A stretch of DNA of 64,000 nt from Qipengyuania sp. (GCA_019745075.1 JAIETR010000024.1:33739-97738), one strand, 5' to 3'. Numbered from the stretch's first letter, positions 16,755 to 25,921 are shown. Notes: a model not told the origin generated them from the letters alone. A program made the numbers and translations.

Positions 16755-17207
16755 ATGACGACCTTATTGAGCCGCGAGACGTTGCCCGGGCTGGTCGGCA
16801 AGACGCTCGGGCCGGGCGACTGGGTTGAAGTGACCCAGGAGCGCATCAACGAGTTTGCAAACGCCAGCGGCGATCACCAGTGGATACATGTCGACGTCGA
16901 GCGCGCCAAGACCGGCCCGTTCGGCACCACGATCGCGCACGGGCTGCTGACGCTCTCGATGATCGCGGCGCTGAACCAGGGCATGTTCAAGTTCGACGGG
17001 TTCAAGATGGGCCTGAACTACGGATATGAAAAGGTGCGCTTCCCGAGCACCGTGCCCGTGGGATCGCGGCTTCGCGTCACCGCCAAGATCCTGAGCTTCG
17101 AGCCCGTAGGGCAGATGTTTCAGACGATCGTCGAATACACCGTCGAGCGCGAAGGGGCGGAGAAGCCGGCCTGCGTCGCGCAGATGGTCTTCCGCCACGT
17201 CCCTTAA
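16755..17207 (+). CDS. MaoC-like (R)-enoyl-CoA hydratase
   Basis: The 150-residue single-hotdog protein shows the R-hydratase signature FANASGDHQWIHVD, with the Asp-His catalytic pair, followed by GTTIAHGLLTLSM. It hydrates trans-2-enoyl-CoA to the (3R)-hydroxyacyl-CoA used by the SDR just upstream. The start at 16755 is preceded by GGGAGG; an in-frame extension back to 16668 lies inside the SDR gene and lacks family similarity. It is the last gene of the 14597-17207 operon. Confidence 0.92.
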   Translation: MTTLLSRETLPGLVGKTLGPGDWVEVTQERINEFANASGDHQWIHVDVERAKTGPFGTTIAHGLLTLSMIAALNQGMFKFDGFKMGLNYGYEKVRFPSTVPVGSRLRVTAKILSFEPVGQMFQTIVEYTVEREGAEKPACVAQMVFRHVP

Positions 17208-17229
17208 GACTTTTCCGCAAGACACGCCG

Positions 17230-17260
17230 AGGCCGCCGATCGCCCAGCGATTGGCGGCCT
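17230..17260. terminator. Hairpin between convergent genes
   Basis: AGGCCGCCGATCG and CGATTGGCGGCCT form a 13-bp stem with one G-U pair and a 5-nt CCCAG loop. It lies between the ends of the MaoC gene (17207) and the Rieske gene (17269), so it could end transcription in both directions. Neither side has a good T tract. Confidence 0.55.
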
Positions 17261-17268
17261 AGCTACGT

Positions 17269-18525
17269 TCAGGCTGGTTCGGAAACGGCCCGCCAGTCCT
17301 CGCCCGCAGCGACCACGCGATCGACGGGACGCGCGTCGTCGGCCGTCCATTCCCCATGATTGGGGGCCAGAGGCGGCAGGCCTTCCCGCTGGTTGCGTAG
17401 CGCCCGCAACAGCAACATTCGCGCCTGGACGATTGCCACGTCGCTCGACGACGGATGCTCGCGCGTGCGATCGACGATGGGGCCCATGCTCACCTGGACG
17501 ACGATGTCCTCCTCGAGCAGATTATCGGTGAAGCCCGTGAAATGGCCCGCCGCCATGGCGGCCCGGTCCTGTCCCCAATTGTCTTCGCGTGATCCTTTGA
17601 AGGGCGCGAAGTTCCGCGGGTCCAGCCGGTCATTGCCGATCAGCGCCTGAACGCGCGGAGACTCGTTGTCGAGCACGAGCGACTCCGAGAAATAGCCGAA
17701 GAACAGCAAATGGTGCGTGTCATCCACCGGCACGCCGATGAAGATCGATCCTTCGTTGCGCCCCGTACCGGGCACGAGGTTGACGAAAGGCGCGACGAAC
17801 TGCGTGGTTCGAACATAGGTGGAATCGTCTTCCATCGGCCTTACGGCGGAAGCGCTGAGCCCGAACGGCGTTCGCGCGATCTCGTATCGCGGCGCCACCG
17901 CCTTGAGTGCCAGTCCGATCGTGGCGCCGCCGGAGACGCTGGCCGCAAGCCGCGGCACCCAGCTCTGGTGCAGCGTGCCGACATGCGCGGAATCGAGCGA
18001 ACCCTCGACGCCCTGCAGCCAGTTGCAATCGACCTTGGTCACCGTCATCCAGACATGGTCGCCCGGCAGGCTAAAGAAGGGCAGGTTGGGCAGTTCCGCG
18101 GCCGGAGCCTCGCCGAGCCAGACCCAGACGAGCCCGCTCTGTTCGCGCACGGGATATTGGCGCGTGCGGATCCCCTTCAGGAATGCCGCAGCATCGCCCT
18201 GGTGCGTTGGGGCCTCGACAACGCGGCCGGAAACATCGACTGCCCAGCCATGAAAGATGCATCGCAGCACGCAGCCCTCGTTTCGCGCGAGCGCCATGGA
18301 GACGCCACGGTGCGGGCATGCCTCGTCGATGAAGCCGATGCGCCCATCCGGCGCGCGGAACGCGACATAGTCCACCCCAAGGAGCCGGACGCGTAGGGGC
18401 GCCTCGCCCGCGACCAGCTGGGAGGAGATGGCGAAGGGAAACCACGCCCAGCTTCGCAGCAACTCGCCCATCGGCGCATCGCCCTCGACCCGCGTGAGGG
18501 CATCGTTTTGCTCTCGACTCAGCAT
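17269..18525 (-). CDS. Rieske non-heme iron oxygenase, orphan alpha subunit
   Basis: The 418-residue protein has an N-terminal Rieske domain (CPHRG at about 69-73, CIFHGW about 20 residues later) and a C-terminal iron domain. The mononuclear site is visible as NWLQGVEGSLDSAHVGTLH. This NxxQ..DSxHxxxLH pattern belongs to the phthalate 4,5-dioxygenase / O- and N-demethylase branch, usually alpha-3 homotrimers without a beta subunit. No beta subunit or reductase is adjacent, which fits that type but leaves the electron donor unknown; a ferredoxin gene lies at 49132. It is divergent from a TonB receptor, so the two may share control and substrate. Ring hydroxylation or O-demethylation are both possible. 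Confidence 0.92.
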   Translation of the reverse strand: MLSREQNDALTRVEGDAPMGELLRSWAWFPFAISSQLVAGEAPLRVRLLGVDYVAFRAPDGRIGFIDEACPHRGVSMALARNEGCVLRCIFHGWAVDVSGRVVEAPTHQGDAAAFLKGIRTRQYPVREQSGLVWVWLGEAPAAELPNLPFFSLPGDHVWMTVTKVDCNWLQGVEGSLDSAHVGTLHQSWVPRLAASVSGGATIGLALKAVAPRYEIARTPFGLSASAVRPMEDDSTYVRTTQFVAPFVNLVPGTGRNEGSIFIGVPVDDTHHLLFFGYFSESLVLDNESPRVQALIGNDRLDPRNFAPFKGSREDNWGQDRAAMAAGHFTGFTDNLLEEDIVVQVSMGPIVDRTREHPSSSDVAIVQARMLLLRALRNQREGLPPLAPNHGEWTADDARPVDRVVAAGEDWRAVSEPA

Positions 18526-18786
18526 TTCATCGTCTCCCAGGCCATCGTCCGTTCCGACTTTCCCGCGATCTTACGCCCCCCCTTTGGCCTGTCTGTCCCC
18601 CGCAGGGGGGATTTGCTCCCATGGGCCGTCAATATAGTCCCGGTGGGACAAGGTATGCGTGAAATTGTGCGGAGTTTCTTCCCGGCCGTTCCAAGCGACC
18701 AGCTTGGCGACAGGGCTCCGCTCACCGTCACGCCAAGCCCGTGGATCGCGACACGCCTTCCACCATCATCGGGAGAGGACGGAGAC
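18526..18786. promoter_or_regulatory. Divergent promoter region between Rieske and TonB-receptor genes
   Basis: This 261-bp region has no convincing gene. It holds two compact dyads, CCCCC-gca-GGGGG (18597-18609) and GTCCC-ggt-GGGAC (18637-18649), that could be operators or hairpins. I could not pick out reliable -35/-10 pairs. In-frame extension of the receptor into this region is not supported because the signal peptide starts at 18787. Confidence 0.4.
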
Positions 18787-21189
18787 ATGATGACGATTTC
18801 CAGGACGCGCGCGGTTGCATTGGGTGCTTCCGTAGCACTTGGCGCAATCGCTTGGCCGTCGCTGGCGGCGGCGCAGTCCGCCCCCGTCGCCATCACCGCT
18901 GGCGAGCCTGTACAAGCCGGCGATAAGGCAGCAGAAACCCACGCCGAGCAGGATGCCGAGATCGTGGTTACCGCGCGCCGCAAGGAGGAAAGCCTTCAGG
19001 CCGTCCCGGTCTCGGTCGTTGCGCTTTCGACGGAGACTCTGCGAACGCAGAACGTGCAGTCGCTTGTCGATCTCCCGCGCCTTGCCCCGGGGCTGACCGT
19101 CACCCCGACCTCGCTGGGGACCACGCGTCCGGCCTACCAGATTCGCGGCCAGCGCGCGAACGCGACCCGCATCACCGCCGATCCCGCAATCGCCGTCTAT
19201 TTCGCCGAAGTGGCCACGGCGCGCTCGGCCGGTTCGGCGCAAGCGGTATTCGATCTGCAATCGGTCCAGGTTCTGAAGGGCCCTCAGGGAACCCTGTTCG
19301 GCCGCAACACCACCGGCGGCGCGATCCTGCTGACGCCCAACGCGCCATCGAGAGACTTTGAGGGCTACGGCCAGGTTTCGGCAGGCAATTTCGGCATGCG
19401 CGATGTCGAAGGCATGATCAACATCCCGATCAGCGACTTCGCCCAGCTCCGCGTCGCGGGCAAATACCACAAGATGGACGGCTATTTCAGCAACGTCCTC
19501 CGGCCTGGCGAGCGTAGCTGGGACGAAGACAACAAGTCGCTGCGCGCAACGCTGCGGATTACGCCGGGTGGGGGCGTGACTTCCGATTTCATCGGCACCT
19601 ATTTCCATAGCGACGTCGTGGGCTTCCAGCCGAAGCTGATCGGCTTCAACCCCGGCACCTTCCCCGTCGCCGCGCTCGCGCCCGCCGTGCAGGCCGAGCT
19701 CAACGCCAGCAATGCGCTGGGCTTCTATGAGTATCGAGAGCTGTTCAAGGCACGCAACAAGGACAAGGTGCTCTCGATCCAGAACAATACCACGATCGAG
19801 CTCGGCTCCGACCTTGGCATACTCGGTTCAACGCGCCTGAAAAACATCATCGCCTATCGCGAAATCGAGAATAATTTCAGCACGTTTGCCGACGGTTCCG
19901 GCCTGGGCATCTTCAATACCTTCGGCAGCTATAAGGGCTATCAGTTCAGCGAGGAATTCCAGCTCCAGGGCGAGAACGGCAATGTCGACTACGTCCTCGG
20001 CGCCTTTTATTCGACCGAGAAGGGCGACGATTTCACCAACGCCCAGACCTTCAACGCGCTTCCGCTGAACTTTACCGACCTGACCGGCAAGAACGACAGC
20101 ATCTCGGGGTTCGCACATGCGAACATCAAGCTGCCGGGGATCGTCGAGGGCCTTAGCCTGTCGTTCGGCGGGCGCATCACCAAGGATACGCGGACGATCG
20201 ATTCGCACGTCCGCCAGCAGCGCGCGCTGTCGGCAACCGTCACCCAGCCTTTCGTGTGCCTCGCGAGCGGCGTGCCCGTGGTGATCGCGAACCTGACGGA
20301 TCGTTCGCTATGCTCGTTCAAGACCAATGCGACGTTCACCCAGCCGACCTGGGACGTCAGCCTGAACTATCAGTTCACCCCTGATAACCTCGTATATGTC
20401 GCGCATCGCCGCGGCTATCGTGCGGGCTCCGCGCGATCCGCCACTTCGCCGGACGTCCGGCCAGAACTGGTCAACGACTTTGAAATCGGCTCGAAGAACC
20501 AGTTCCGTTTCGGAGATACGTCGGTCCGCTTCAACCTCGCCGGCTATTACGGCTCGTACAAGGATCTCCAGCGCAACATCACGCTGGTGCTGAACGGCGT
20601 CACCGCCGCCCAAGATCGCAACGCCGCCGAAGCGCATGTCTATGGACTCGAGACGGACCTGAACATCAACATCAACCGGATCGTCACGCTGTCCGCGTCC
20701 TATGCGCTCACCAAGTCGCGCTACGACAATTACAGCAACGTGTTCAACACGCCCGGCGGGCCGGTCACGGTCGACAATTCGAGCGCGCGTTTCTCCTACG
20801 CGCCGGAAAACATGTTCACCGGAACGGCCAAGTTCAACGTGCCGATGGCGCCGGAAAACGGCGAGGCATCGGTCTCGATGACCTATAGCTACCAGAGCAG
20901 CTTCCAAACCACGGATTCCAATTCGGCGAATTGCGGTCCCGGAAATATCGAGCGCTGGTGCCTCAACCAGGTCGGCGTGACCGACGGCTATGGCCTGCTC
21001 AGCGCACGTGCCGACTGGCGCCGGCCGTTCGGTGCGCCGTTCGATGTCGGGGCGTTCGTCACCAATCTCACCAACGAGAAATATTATGCCGGCAAGTTCG
21101 CGCTCGTGAACGTGATCGGCCTGCTGAGCGCCTGGCCCGGCCAGCCCCGGATGGGCGGCATCGAGCTGCGGATGTCCTTCGGCAACTAG
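18787..21189 (+). CDS. TonB-dependent outer-membrane receptor
   Basis: A protein of 800 residues with a clear signal peptide (Met-rich start, hydrophobic core, cleavage near SLAAAQ), then the plug domain: EIVVTARRKEESLQAVPVSV, VQVLKGPQGTLFGRN and TTGGAILL. A 22-strand beta-barrel follows, ending in a terminal aromatic-containing strand (GIELRMSFGN). This type is common in sphingomonads next to catabolic genes and probably imports the aromatic or terpenoid substrate, or an iron complex, using TonB energy. The start has GAGAGGACGGAGAC upstream. It is divergent from the orphan Rieske gene and ends at a strong terminator. Confidence 0.94.
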   Translation: MMTISRTRAVALGASVALGAIAWPSLAAAQSAPVAITAGEPVQAGDKAAETHAEQDAEIVVTARRKEESLQAVPVSVVALSTETLRTQNVQSLVDLPRLAPGLTVTPTSLGTTRPAYQIRGQRANATRITADPAIAVYFAEVATARSAGSAQAVFDLQSVQVLKGPQGTLFGRNTTGGAILLTPNAPSRDFEGYGQVSAGNFGMRDVEGMINIPISDFAQLRVAGKYHKMDGYFSNVLRPGERSWDEDNKSLRATLRITPGGGVTSDFIGTYFHSDVVGFQPKLIGFNPGTFPVAALAPAVQAELNASNALGFYEYRELFKARNKDKVLSIQNNTTIELGSDLGILGSTRLKNIIAYREIENNFSTFADGSGLGIFNTFGSYKGYQFSEEFQLQGENGNVDYVLGAFYSTEKGDDFTNAQTFNALPLNFTDLTGKNDSISGFAHANIKLPGIVEGLSLSFGGRITKDTRTIDSHVRQQRALSATVTQPFVCLASGVPVVIANLTDRSLCSFKTNATFTQPTWDVSLNYQFTPDNLVYVAHRRGYRAGSARSATSPDVRPELVNDFEIGSKNQFRFGDTSVRFNLAGYYGSYKDLQRNITLVLNGVTAAQDRNAAEAHVYGLETDLNININRIVTLSASYALTKSRYDNYSNVFNTPGGPVTVDNSSARFSYAPENMFTGTAKFNVPMAPENGEASVSMTYSYQSSFQTTDSNSANCGPGNIERWCLNQVGVTDGYGLLSARADWRRPFGAPFDVGAFVTNLTNEKYYAGKFALVNVIGLLSAWPGQPRMGGIELRMSFGN

Positions 21190-21211
21190 GTTTGCACACA
21201 GGCAAAAAGGG

Positions 21212-21241
21212 AAAGGGGCGTTCGACTGAACGCCCCTTTTT
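21212..21241. terminator. Bidirectional intrinsic terminator
   Basis: GGGGCGTTC-GACT-GAACGCCCC is a perfect 9-bp GC-rich stem. It is preceded by AAA and followed by TTTTT, so it works in both directions. It ends the TonB-receptor transcript and, on the minus strand, the SDR transcript whose stop is at 21242. This is the best terminator in the window. Confidence 0.85.
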
Positions 21242-22063
21242 CTATTCCGCCAGCTTGCTGGGTCGCGAAGCCTCGGTCGGCACGTCGAAGAGCCAGGCCG
21301 CCATCCAGCCGCCATCCACAGGCAGGGTCTGCCCGGTCACATAGCTGGCGAGATCCGAGGCAAGGAAGAGCACGCCCTTGCCGATCTCGTCGGTCGTGCC
21401 GCGGCGCTGCAGCGGGATGCGGCGGCGAAAGGGGCTGGAGGGATCGTCTTCCGACGCCTGCTTGGGGAGCCGCTGCGTGACGATCGTGCCCGGCGCGACG
21501 GCGTTCACCCGGATGTCGGGTCCCCATTCGACCGCCATCGACCGCACGAGATTCATGAGCCCTGCCTTTGCCGCGCCATAAGGCGCGTGAAAGGGCGCCG
21601 AGGTGAGGCCGCTGACCGAGTTGATGGCAATGATCGTACCCTTGCGCCCCGACGCCAGCATCCGCCGTGCGGCTGACCGTGCGCTGTAGAGAACCGACTT
21701 GAGATTTAGGTCAAGCTCACGCGACCAATCCTCGTCGGTGACGTCGAGCAGGGGCTTCCAGCTCGATGCGCCGACGATCGTCACCATGATATCAATGGGT
21801 CCCAGCGCGGCTTCAGCCTGCTCGGTGGCGCGCTCGACCTCGCCTTCGTTGGTAATGTCGGCGGCCAGCCCGATCGCGTCGAACCCCTCGGCGACAAGGC
21901 GCGCGGCCGCTTCCTCGGCGCGGGACTCGTTCATGTCGACGATCGCCAGCCGGCAGCCGGCGCGGCCGAGGTACAGCGCGGAGCTCTCGCCCATGCCCTG
22001 GCCTCCGCCCCAGATGATCGCCGTCTTGCCGCCGAGGCCAAACATGTCGGGGGTTCCAATCAT
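21242..22063 (-). CDS. Short-chain dehydrogenase/reductase (SDR)
   Basis: The 273-residue classical SDR shows a slightly unusual nucleotide motif, GGGQGMG (19-25) where most have TGxxxGxG. The active-site Ser is in INSVSGL, YGAAKAG carries the Tyr-Lys pair, and the C-terminus GQTLPVDGGW is typical. It would oxidise or reduce an alcohol/ketone of the pathway with NAD(H) or NADP(H). It sits 46 bp downstream of the esterase gene on the same strand, so the two are probably cotranscribed. Its stop abuts the terminator at 21212-21241. Confidence 0.92.
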   Translation of the reverse strand: MIGTPDMFGLGGKTAIIWGGGQGMGESSALYLGRAGCRLAIVDMNESRAEEAAARLVAEGFDAIGLAADITNEGEVERATEQAEAALGPIDIMVTIVGASSWKPLLDVTDEDWSRELDLNLKSVLYSARSAARRMLASGRKGTIIAINSVSGLTSAPFHAPYGAAKAGLMNLVRSMAVEWGPDIRVNAVAPGTIVTQRLPKQASEDDPSSPFRRRIPLQRRGTTDEIGKGVLFLASDLASYVTGQTLPVDGGWMAAWLFDVPTEASRPSKLAE

Positions 22064-22109
22064 TTCATTTTATCCTTCTTGCCGCCGCCCTTTGATGGGA
22101 ACGGCGGGG

Positions 22110-22997
22110 TTATCGCCGCGCGAACTGGCGCTTCAGAAACTGGATGCTCGCCGCGAGACCCGCCGCCGCGCCAGGCCAGTCGGGCCCGAAAGTGGGGGCG
22201 ACATGCTGCATATCGGGGACCACGCGGCACTCGACGTCGACACCGGCGGAAGCCAGGCGCGCCGCGAAAGCGAGGCTATCGTCCAACAGCACCTCGGCTC
22301 CCCCGGCCAGGACAAAGGTGTCCGGCATGGCTTCAAGCGGAGCGAGGAGCGGGGTGGCGAGGGGATCGTCTGCCGAGTGCCCCTGGAGGTACATCTGGCG
22401 GGCTTCCATCGCCATCGCCCGCGAAAACAGCCGATCGGTTGACGCCGCGCGGTCATAGCCCTCGGACACGATGCGAAGGTCGAGCCAGGGCGAAACGAGG
22501 AAAAGGGCATCGGCGGCGGCACCGAGCAGGCACAGGCCGACGGCCAGATTGCCCCCCGCCGAATCTCCCCCGATGACGAGCGGACCCTCGATTTTCACCG
22601 ATGCGAGCGCGTCCTGCAAAGCTACCAAGGCCGCGGGGAAGGGATTTTCAGGCGCAAGCGGATAGGCGGGCATGATGACTTCGCAGCCCAGCCGTGCGGC
22701 GAGCGTCGCGGCAAAGGGCTGGCTCCGCATCGGAGATCCCAGCCGGAAGCCGCCGCCATGCATGTGGAAGAGCACACCCCGCGGATTCGGCGGGGAACAG
22801 GAAATCCCGGAGAGTGGGCCCAGTCTGACTTCGCGCGTGACGATGCTGGCTTCCACCGGATAACCGCCCGGCAGCGACGTAGTGCGCCGTTCGAGCAAAG
22901 CCTCCGGTGCGGCGCACCCGGGCCGCGGCAGTGGCAGCGCAGGGGAAGGCGCGGCCGATGTGCGGCGAGGCTCCTGATCGTTCATTTCTCGCGACAT
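22110..22997 (-). CDS. HSL-family alpha/beta hydrolase (esterase)
   Basis: The 295-residue protein has the hormone-sensitive-lipase signature: HGGGF (80-84) forming the oxyanion hole, and the nucleophile motif GDSAGG (Ser146). The late catalytic Asp and His would be in the DTFVLAGGAEVLLDD and DMQHVAP segments. The ATG at 22997 has GGAGGCAGGGA upstream. These esterases hydrolyse acetate and other small esters. Because a Baeyer-Villiger monooxygenase of the 4-hydroxyacetophenone type lies close by (23875-25833), it may hydrolyse the ester that enzyme forms, as HapD follows HapE (inference). Confidence 0.92.
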   Translation of the reverse strand: MSREMNDQEPRRTSAAPSPALPLPRPGCAAPEALLERRTTSLPGGYPVEASIVTREVRLGPLSGISCSPPNPRGVLFHMHGGGFRLGSPMRSQPFAATLAARLGCEVIMPAYPLAPENPFPAALVALQDALASVKIEGPLVIGGDSAGGNLAVGLCLLGAAADALFLVSPWLDLRIVSEGYDRAASTDRLFSRAMAMEARQMYLQGHSADDPLATPLLAPLEAMPDTFVLAGGAEVLLDDSLAFAARLASAGVDVECRVVPDMQHVAPTFGPDWPGAAAGLAASIQFLKRQFARR

Positions 22998-23110
22998 CCC
23001 TGCCTCCGCGGCATTAGAGATTCCGAAGGCCAGAATAGGCGGTTCGATTGCCTGCGCTCAACGCCCGTCGAAGGGGACAAGCGTGGGGTTTGCGGGTAGG
23101 GGAGAAGGCG

Positions 23111-23920
23111 ATGAATCACGATCCCCAAGACGGCAATGTCCGGCATACCAGCAGCGACATCCGGCACCCCGGCGAACGGCGGAACATCTCCAAATCGGCG
23201 GTTCGCGCGCTCGACGTGCTTGAGCATTTCGCGGCGGTCCGCCGGCCGCTGCGCGCGACCGACATCGCGAACGCGCTCGATCTGCACCCGTCCAGCGCCG
23301 ATCAATTGCTCAAGTCGATGGTCGATGCGGCCTATCTGCTCATCGATGCCGAAGGAAAGGTCTATCGCCCTTCGCCGCGCCTGATGCCGTTCGCCAATTG
23401 GCTCGCCGAGAATTATTTCGGTGAGGATGCGCTGAGCAAGCTGGTCGCGTCGGTGGCGGCGCGCACCGGCCAGATCGTGACGCTCGCCGCGCCGCAGGGC
23501 GGGTGGCTGCAATTGGTGGATGTCGCCACCCCGCCAGCGCTGACCGGGCTGGTGCGCAAGGGCAGCCGGATCTCCATCACCAGTTCGACCCTGGGCGCCG
23601 CCTTTCTCGCCGCGCATGATGACCGCGAGATCGAGCGATGGATCGAGCGCACGCCCGAAGCCCGGCACATCGACGCCGCCTTGCGCGCCGAGATCAGGGC
23701 GTCGGTCGATGCCGCGCGCGCCAGCGGGTACGCCTGCGGTCTCGGCGACAGCCTGTTTTCGATCGCGATAGCGCTGCCCCGACCGGCGGCGGGCATCCAG
23801 CTCGTGCTCGGCCTTGCGGGCCAACCGGAGCATGTGGAGCCGCGAACCGCGGAGCTCGGCGCGCAACTGCGCCGCTATGCCGATAGCCTGACGGGCGAGA
23901 CGGATTCCGTTACCGCCTGA
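23111..23920 (+). CDS. IclR-family transcriptional regulator
   Basis: A 269-residue regulator with an N-terminal winged helix (SKSAVRALDVLEHFAAV, then RATDIANALDLHPSSADQLL) and an IclR effector domain from about residue 90. The ATG at 23111 is preceded by GGGGAGAAGG; an in-frame start at 23048 lacks a Shine-Dalgarno. It is divergent from the esterase gene, and its 3' end overlaps the 3' end of the Baeyer-Villiger gene by 46 bp. It probably controls one or both of these neighbours. Confidence 0.92.
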   Translation: MNHDPQDGNVRHTSSDIRHPGERRNISKSAVRALDVLEHFAAVRRPLRATDIANALDLHPSSADQLLKSMVDAAYLLIDAEGKVYRPSPRLMPFANWLAENYFGEDALSKLVASVAARTGQIVTLAAPQGGWLQLVDVATPPALTGLVRKGSRISITSSTLGAAFLAAHDDREIERWIERTPEARHIDAALRAEIRASVDAARASGYACGLGDSLFSIAIALPRPAAGIQLVLGLAGQPEHVEPRTAELGAQLRRYADSLTGETDSVTA

Positions 23921-25833
23921 ATAGTCACGCGTCCGGTCAATGCCATGTCCGAGAGGTCGGGCTTCGCCAGCATTTCGTGCCAGTCCTGGTAATGCCATGG
24001 CATGTTGACCTGAAGGCGCCCGTCCTTGACGTAATAGTTCCTGTCGGTGGACTGGGTGTCGGTCAGCCAGATCAGCCCGGTGGCCGCCTCGTCCATGCGC
24101 TCATTATAGCCCTCGAACGCGGCGTGGGTCACTTCCACCGCGGCATGGCCGCGCTCGATCGTATCGACGATCAGTTGCGCGACATATTTGGTCCACATCT
24201 CGATCTGCGTCGGGATCGTGCCCCCGCCGCCGCTGACGCTCTGCGAATTGGGGCCGTAGAGCACGAAGAAATTGGGGAAACCGTCGATCATCATGCCGAG
24301 ATAGGCGCGGGCGCCGTCCTTGCTCCACCGCTCCTGGAGATGCACGCCGCCCCGCCCGACATAGTCGGACGGCCAGACATATTTCTCGACGCTGAAGCCG
24401 GTCGCGGAGACGATCATGTCCACCTGCCGCTCCACGCCGTCGGCAGTGACGATGCCGGTACGCGTCAGGCGGGCGATCGGCGCAGTGACCAGCTCGACAT
24501 CCTGCTTGAGCAGCGAGCGATACCAGCCATTGTCGACGATCAGCCGCCGCGAGAAAGGCGCGTGCTGCGGGACAAGCTGATCGACCAGATCGGCCCGGCC
24601 CTCGACCTGCTGGACGATATACTGCGTCATCGCCTCGCGCAGCGCGTCGTTCGGCTGGTTGATCAGGCCGCCCGAGGCCTGCCATTCGGGATCGGGGACG
24701 AGAAACTGGTAGAGATTGAGCACTGGCAGGGTGCCGGTATAGCGCGTCCAGTTCCAGTAATAGGGCATGTTCCGGCGCAGCCAGCTGTCGCCGGGGCTCA
24801 TTGGCTCGCCATAGCGTTCGCGGGGCGAGATCCATTGCGGCGTGCGCTGGAACACAAAGGTCTGCTTCGCGTCGTCCGAGATCCGGCCGAGAAGCTGCAC
24901 CCCGGTCGAGCCGTTCCCCACCACCGCCACCGACTTGCCGGCGGCGCTGTGCCGCTCGTCCCATTCGGTGCTGTGGACGATCTCGCCTTCGAACTGGTCC
25001 GCGCCCTCGACCGAAAGCTCGCGCGGGGTCGAGAACAAGCCGGATGCGCTGATGACGTGGTTCGCGGCCACCGAAACCTGCGCCCCGCTTCCATCCACGA
25101 TGTCGAGCCGCCACAGCGAGGCGACTTCATCGAAGCGCCCGCCCTTGATCTCATGGTTGAATCGGATTTTCTCGAAGATCCCGAACTTGCAGGCGATATG
25201 CTCGAGATAGGCGCGCACCTCGGCCTGGCGCGCGAAATGCTCGGTCCAGGGATAAAGCTTCTCGAAGCTGAACTCGTACATCGCGCTGGGGGTGTCGACG
25301 CGGGCATCGGGATAGGTGTTGATGCTCCACGTCCCGCCGATCTCCGAGCGGCGCTCGTAGATGACATAAGGAATCCCGAGGCGCTCGAGCTGGACCGCCA
25401 TGCCGAGGCCGCTGAAGCCGGCGCCCACGATCACGACCTGGAAATCGTCGGAAAGGCTTACCGGCCCGTCGCTCCAATTGGCGCAGCGCGGATAGGCATC
25501 GAAAGCCGGGACGGGCTTGCGGATATCGAAATCCTTGTCGCTGATCGGTTCGCCGCCGGCGACCAGCTCCATCATATCGCGGAGATATTCGTCGCTGGGC
25601 ACGGTGCGCAGATGGCTCTCGGGCGCGTCGCTCAGGAACGCGACGGCCCTGTCGATCAGGGCTTCGCGATGCTCCTCGGCGACGACATAGGTGGTGCCGG
25701 CGCCGGCGCGCACATCGATGCGGGTGACCGGGATCGCTGCATATTCCGGGTCGCCCGTGGCTTGCAGGAGCGCGAGGCGCAATGCGTTGAGATCGGCCTC
25801 TTCGACGGCCTTCCGAATGAAATCGCGATTCAT
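23875..25833 (-). CDS. Baeyer-Villiger monooxygenase, 4-hydroxyacetophenone monooxygenase-like
   Basis: This 652-residue enzyme has an extra helical N-terminal region of about 130 residues before the first Rossmann fold GAGFSG (137-142), as in 4-hydroxyacetophenone monooxygenase (HapE). The Baeyer-Villiger fingerprint is FEGEIVHSTEWD and the second, NADPH-binding fold is GNGSTG; both are intact. The predicted reaction is insertion of oxygen next to a (probably aryl) ketone using FAD, NADPH and O2. The true start is the ATG at 25833 with GGGACG upstream; five codons further upstream there is only a TTG. An HSL esterase gene 0.9 kb downstream could hydrolyse the product. The overlap with IclR at 23875-23920 is in the two 3' ends. 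Confidence 0.93.
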   Translation of the reverse strand: MNRDFIRKAVEEADLNALRLALLQATGDPEYAAIPVTRIDVRAGAGTTYVVAEEHREALIDRAVAFLSDAPESHLRTVPSDEYLRDMMELVAGGEPISDKDFDIRKPVPAFDAYPRCANWSDGPVSLSDDFQVVIVGAGFSGLGMAVQLERLGIPYVIYERRSEIGGTWSINTYPDARVDTPSAMYEFSFEKLYPWTEHFARQAEVRAYLEHIACKFGIFEKIRFNHEIKGGRFDEVASLWRLDIVDGSGAQVSVAANHVISASGLFSTPRELSVEGADQFEGEIVHSTEWDERHSAAGKSVAVVGNGSTGVQLLGRISDDAKQTFVFQRTPQWISPRERYGEPMSPGDSWLRRNMPYYWNWTRYTGTLPVLNLYQFLVPDPEWQASGGLINQPNDALREAMTQYIVQQVEGRADLVDQLVPQHAPFSRRLIVDNGWYRSLLKQDVELVTAPIARLTRTGIVTADGVERQVDMIVSATGFSVEKYVWPSDYVGRGGVHLQERWSKDGARAYLGMMIDGFPNFFVLYGPNSQSVSGGGGTIPTQIEMWTKYVAQLIVDTIERGHAAVEVTHAAFEGYNERMDEAATGLIWLTDTQSTDRNYYVKDGRLQVNMPWHYQDWHEMLAKPDLSDMALTGRVTIQAVTESVSPVRLSA

Positions 25834-25870
25834 TTGTGAACGTCCCAAGTTGATGCGGCGTAATTCCGAT

Positions 25871-25921
25871 GTGCCGGGTGCGGCACAAAGGAAATTTCGG
25901 TCATCAGCTTGCCATCGTCAA
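25871..25921 (-). promoter_or_regulatory. Candidate promoter and operator of the Baeyer-Villiger gene
   Basis: On the minus strand TTGACG (25916-25921) is followed after 17 bases by GAAATT (25893-25898), a good -35 with a weak -10. Just downstream, near the expected transcription start, GTGCCG-N4-CGGCAC (25871-25886) is a perfect dyad suited to a repressor such as IclR. This lies in the 193-bp gap between the monooxygenase start and the end of the next gene; nothing else stands out there. Confidence 0.35.

Noticed and set aside
17269-18525. Whether the orphan Rieske gene is a broken alpha subunit that lost its beta partner
   Set aside because: Its length, iron motif and DSxHxxxLH pattern match the homotrimeric branch, which has no beta subunit; it looks intact.
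23977-25839. 620-codon plus-strand frame over the Baeyer-Villiger gene
   Set aside because: Antisense shadow of a gene with complete cofactor motifs. No start signal or family pattern.
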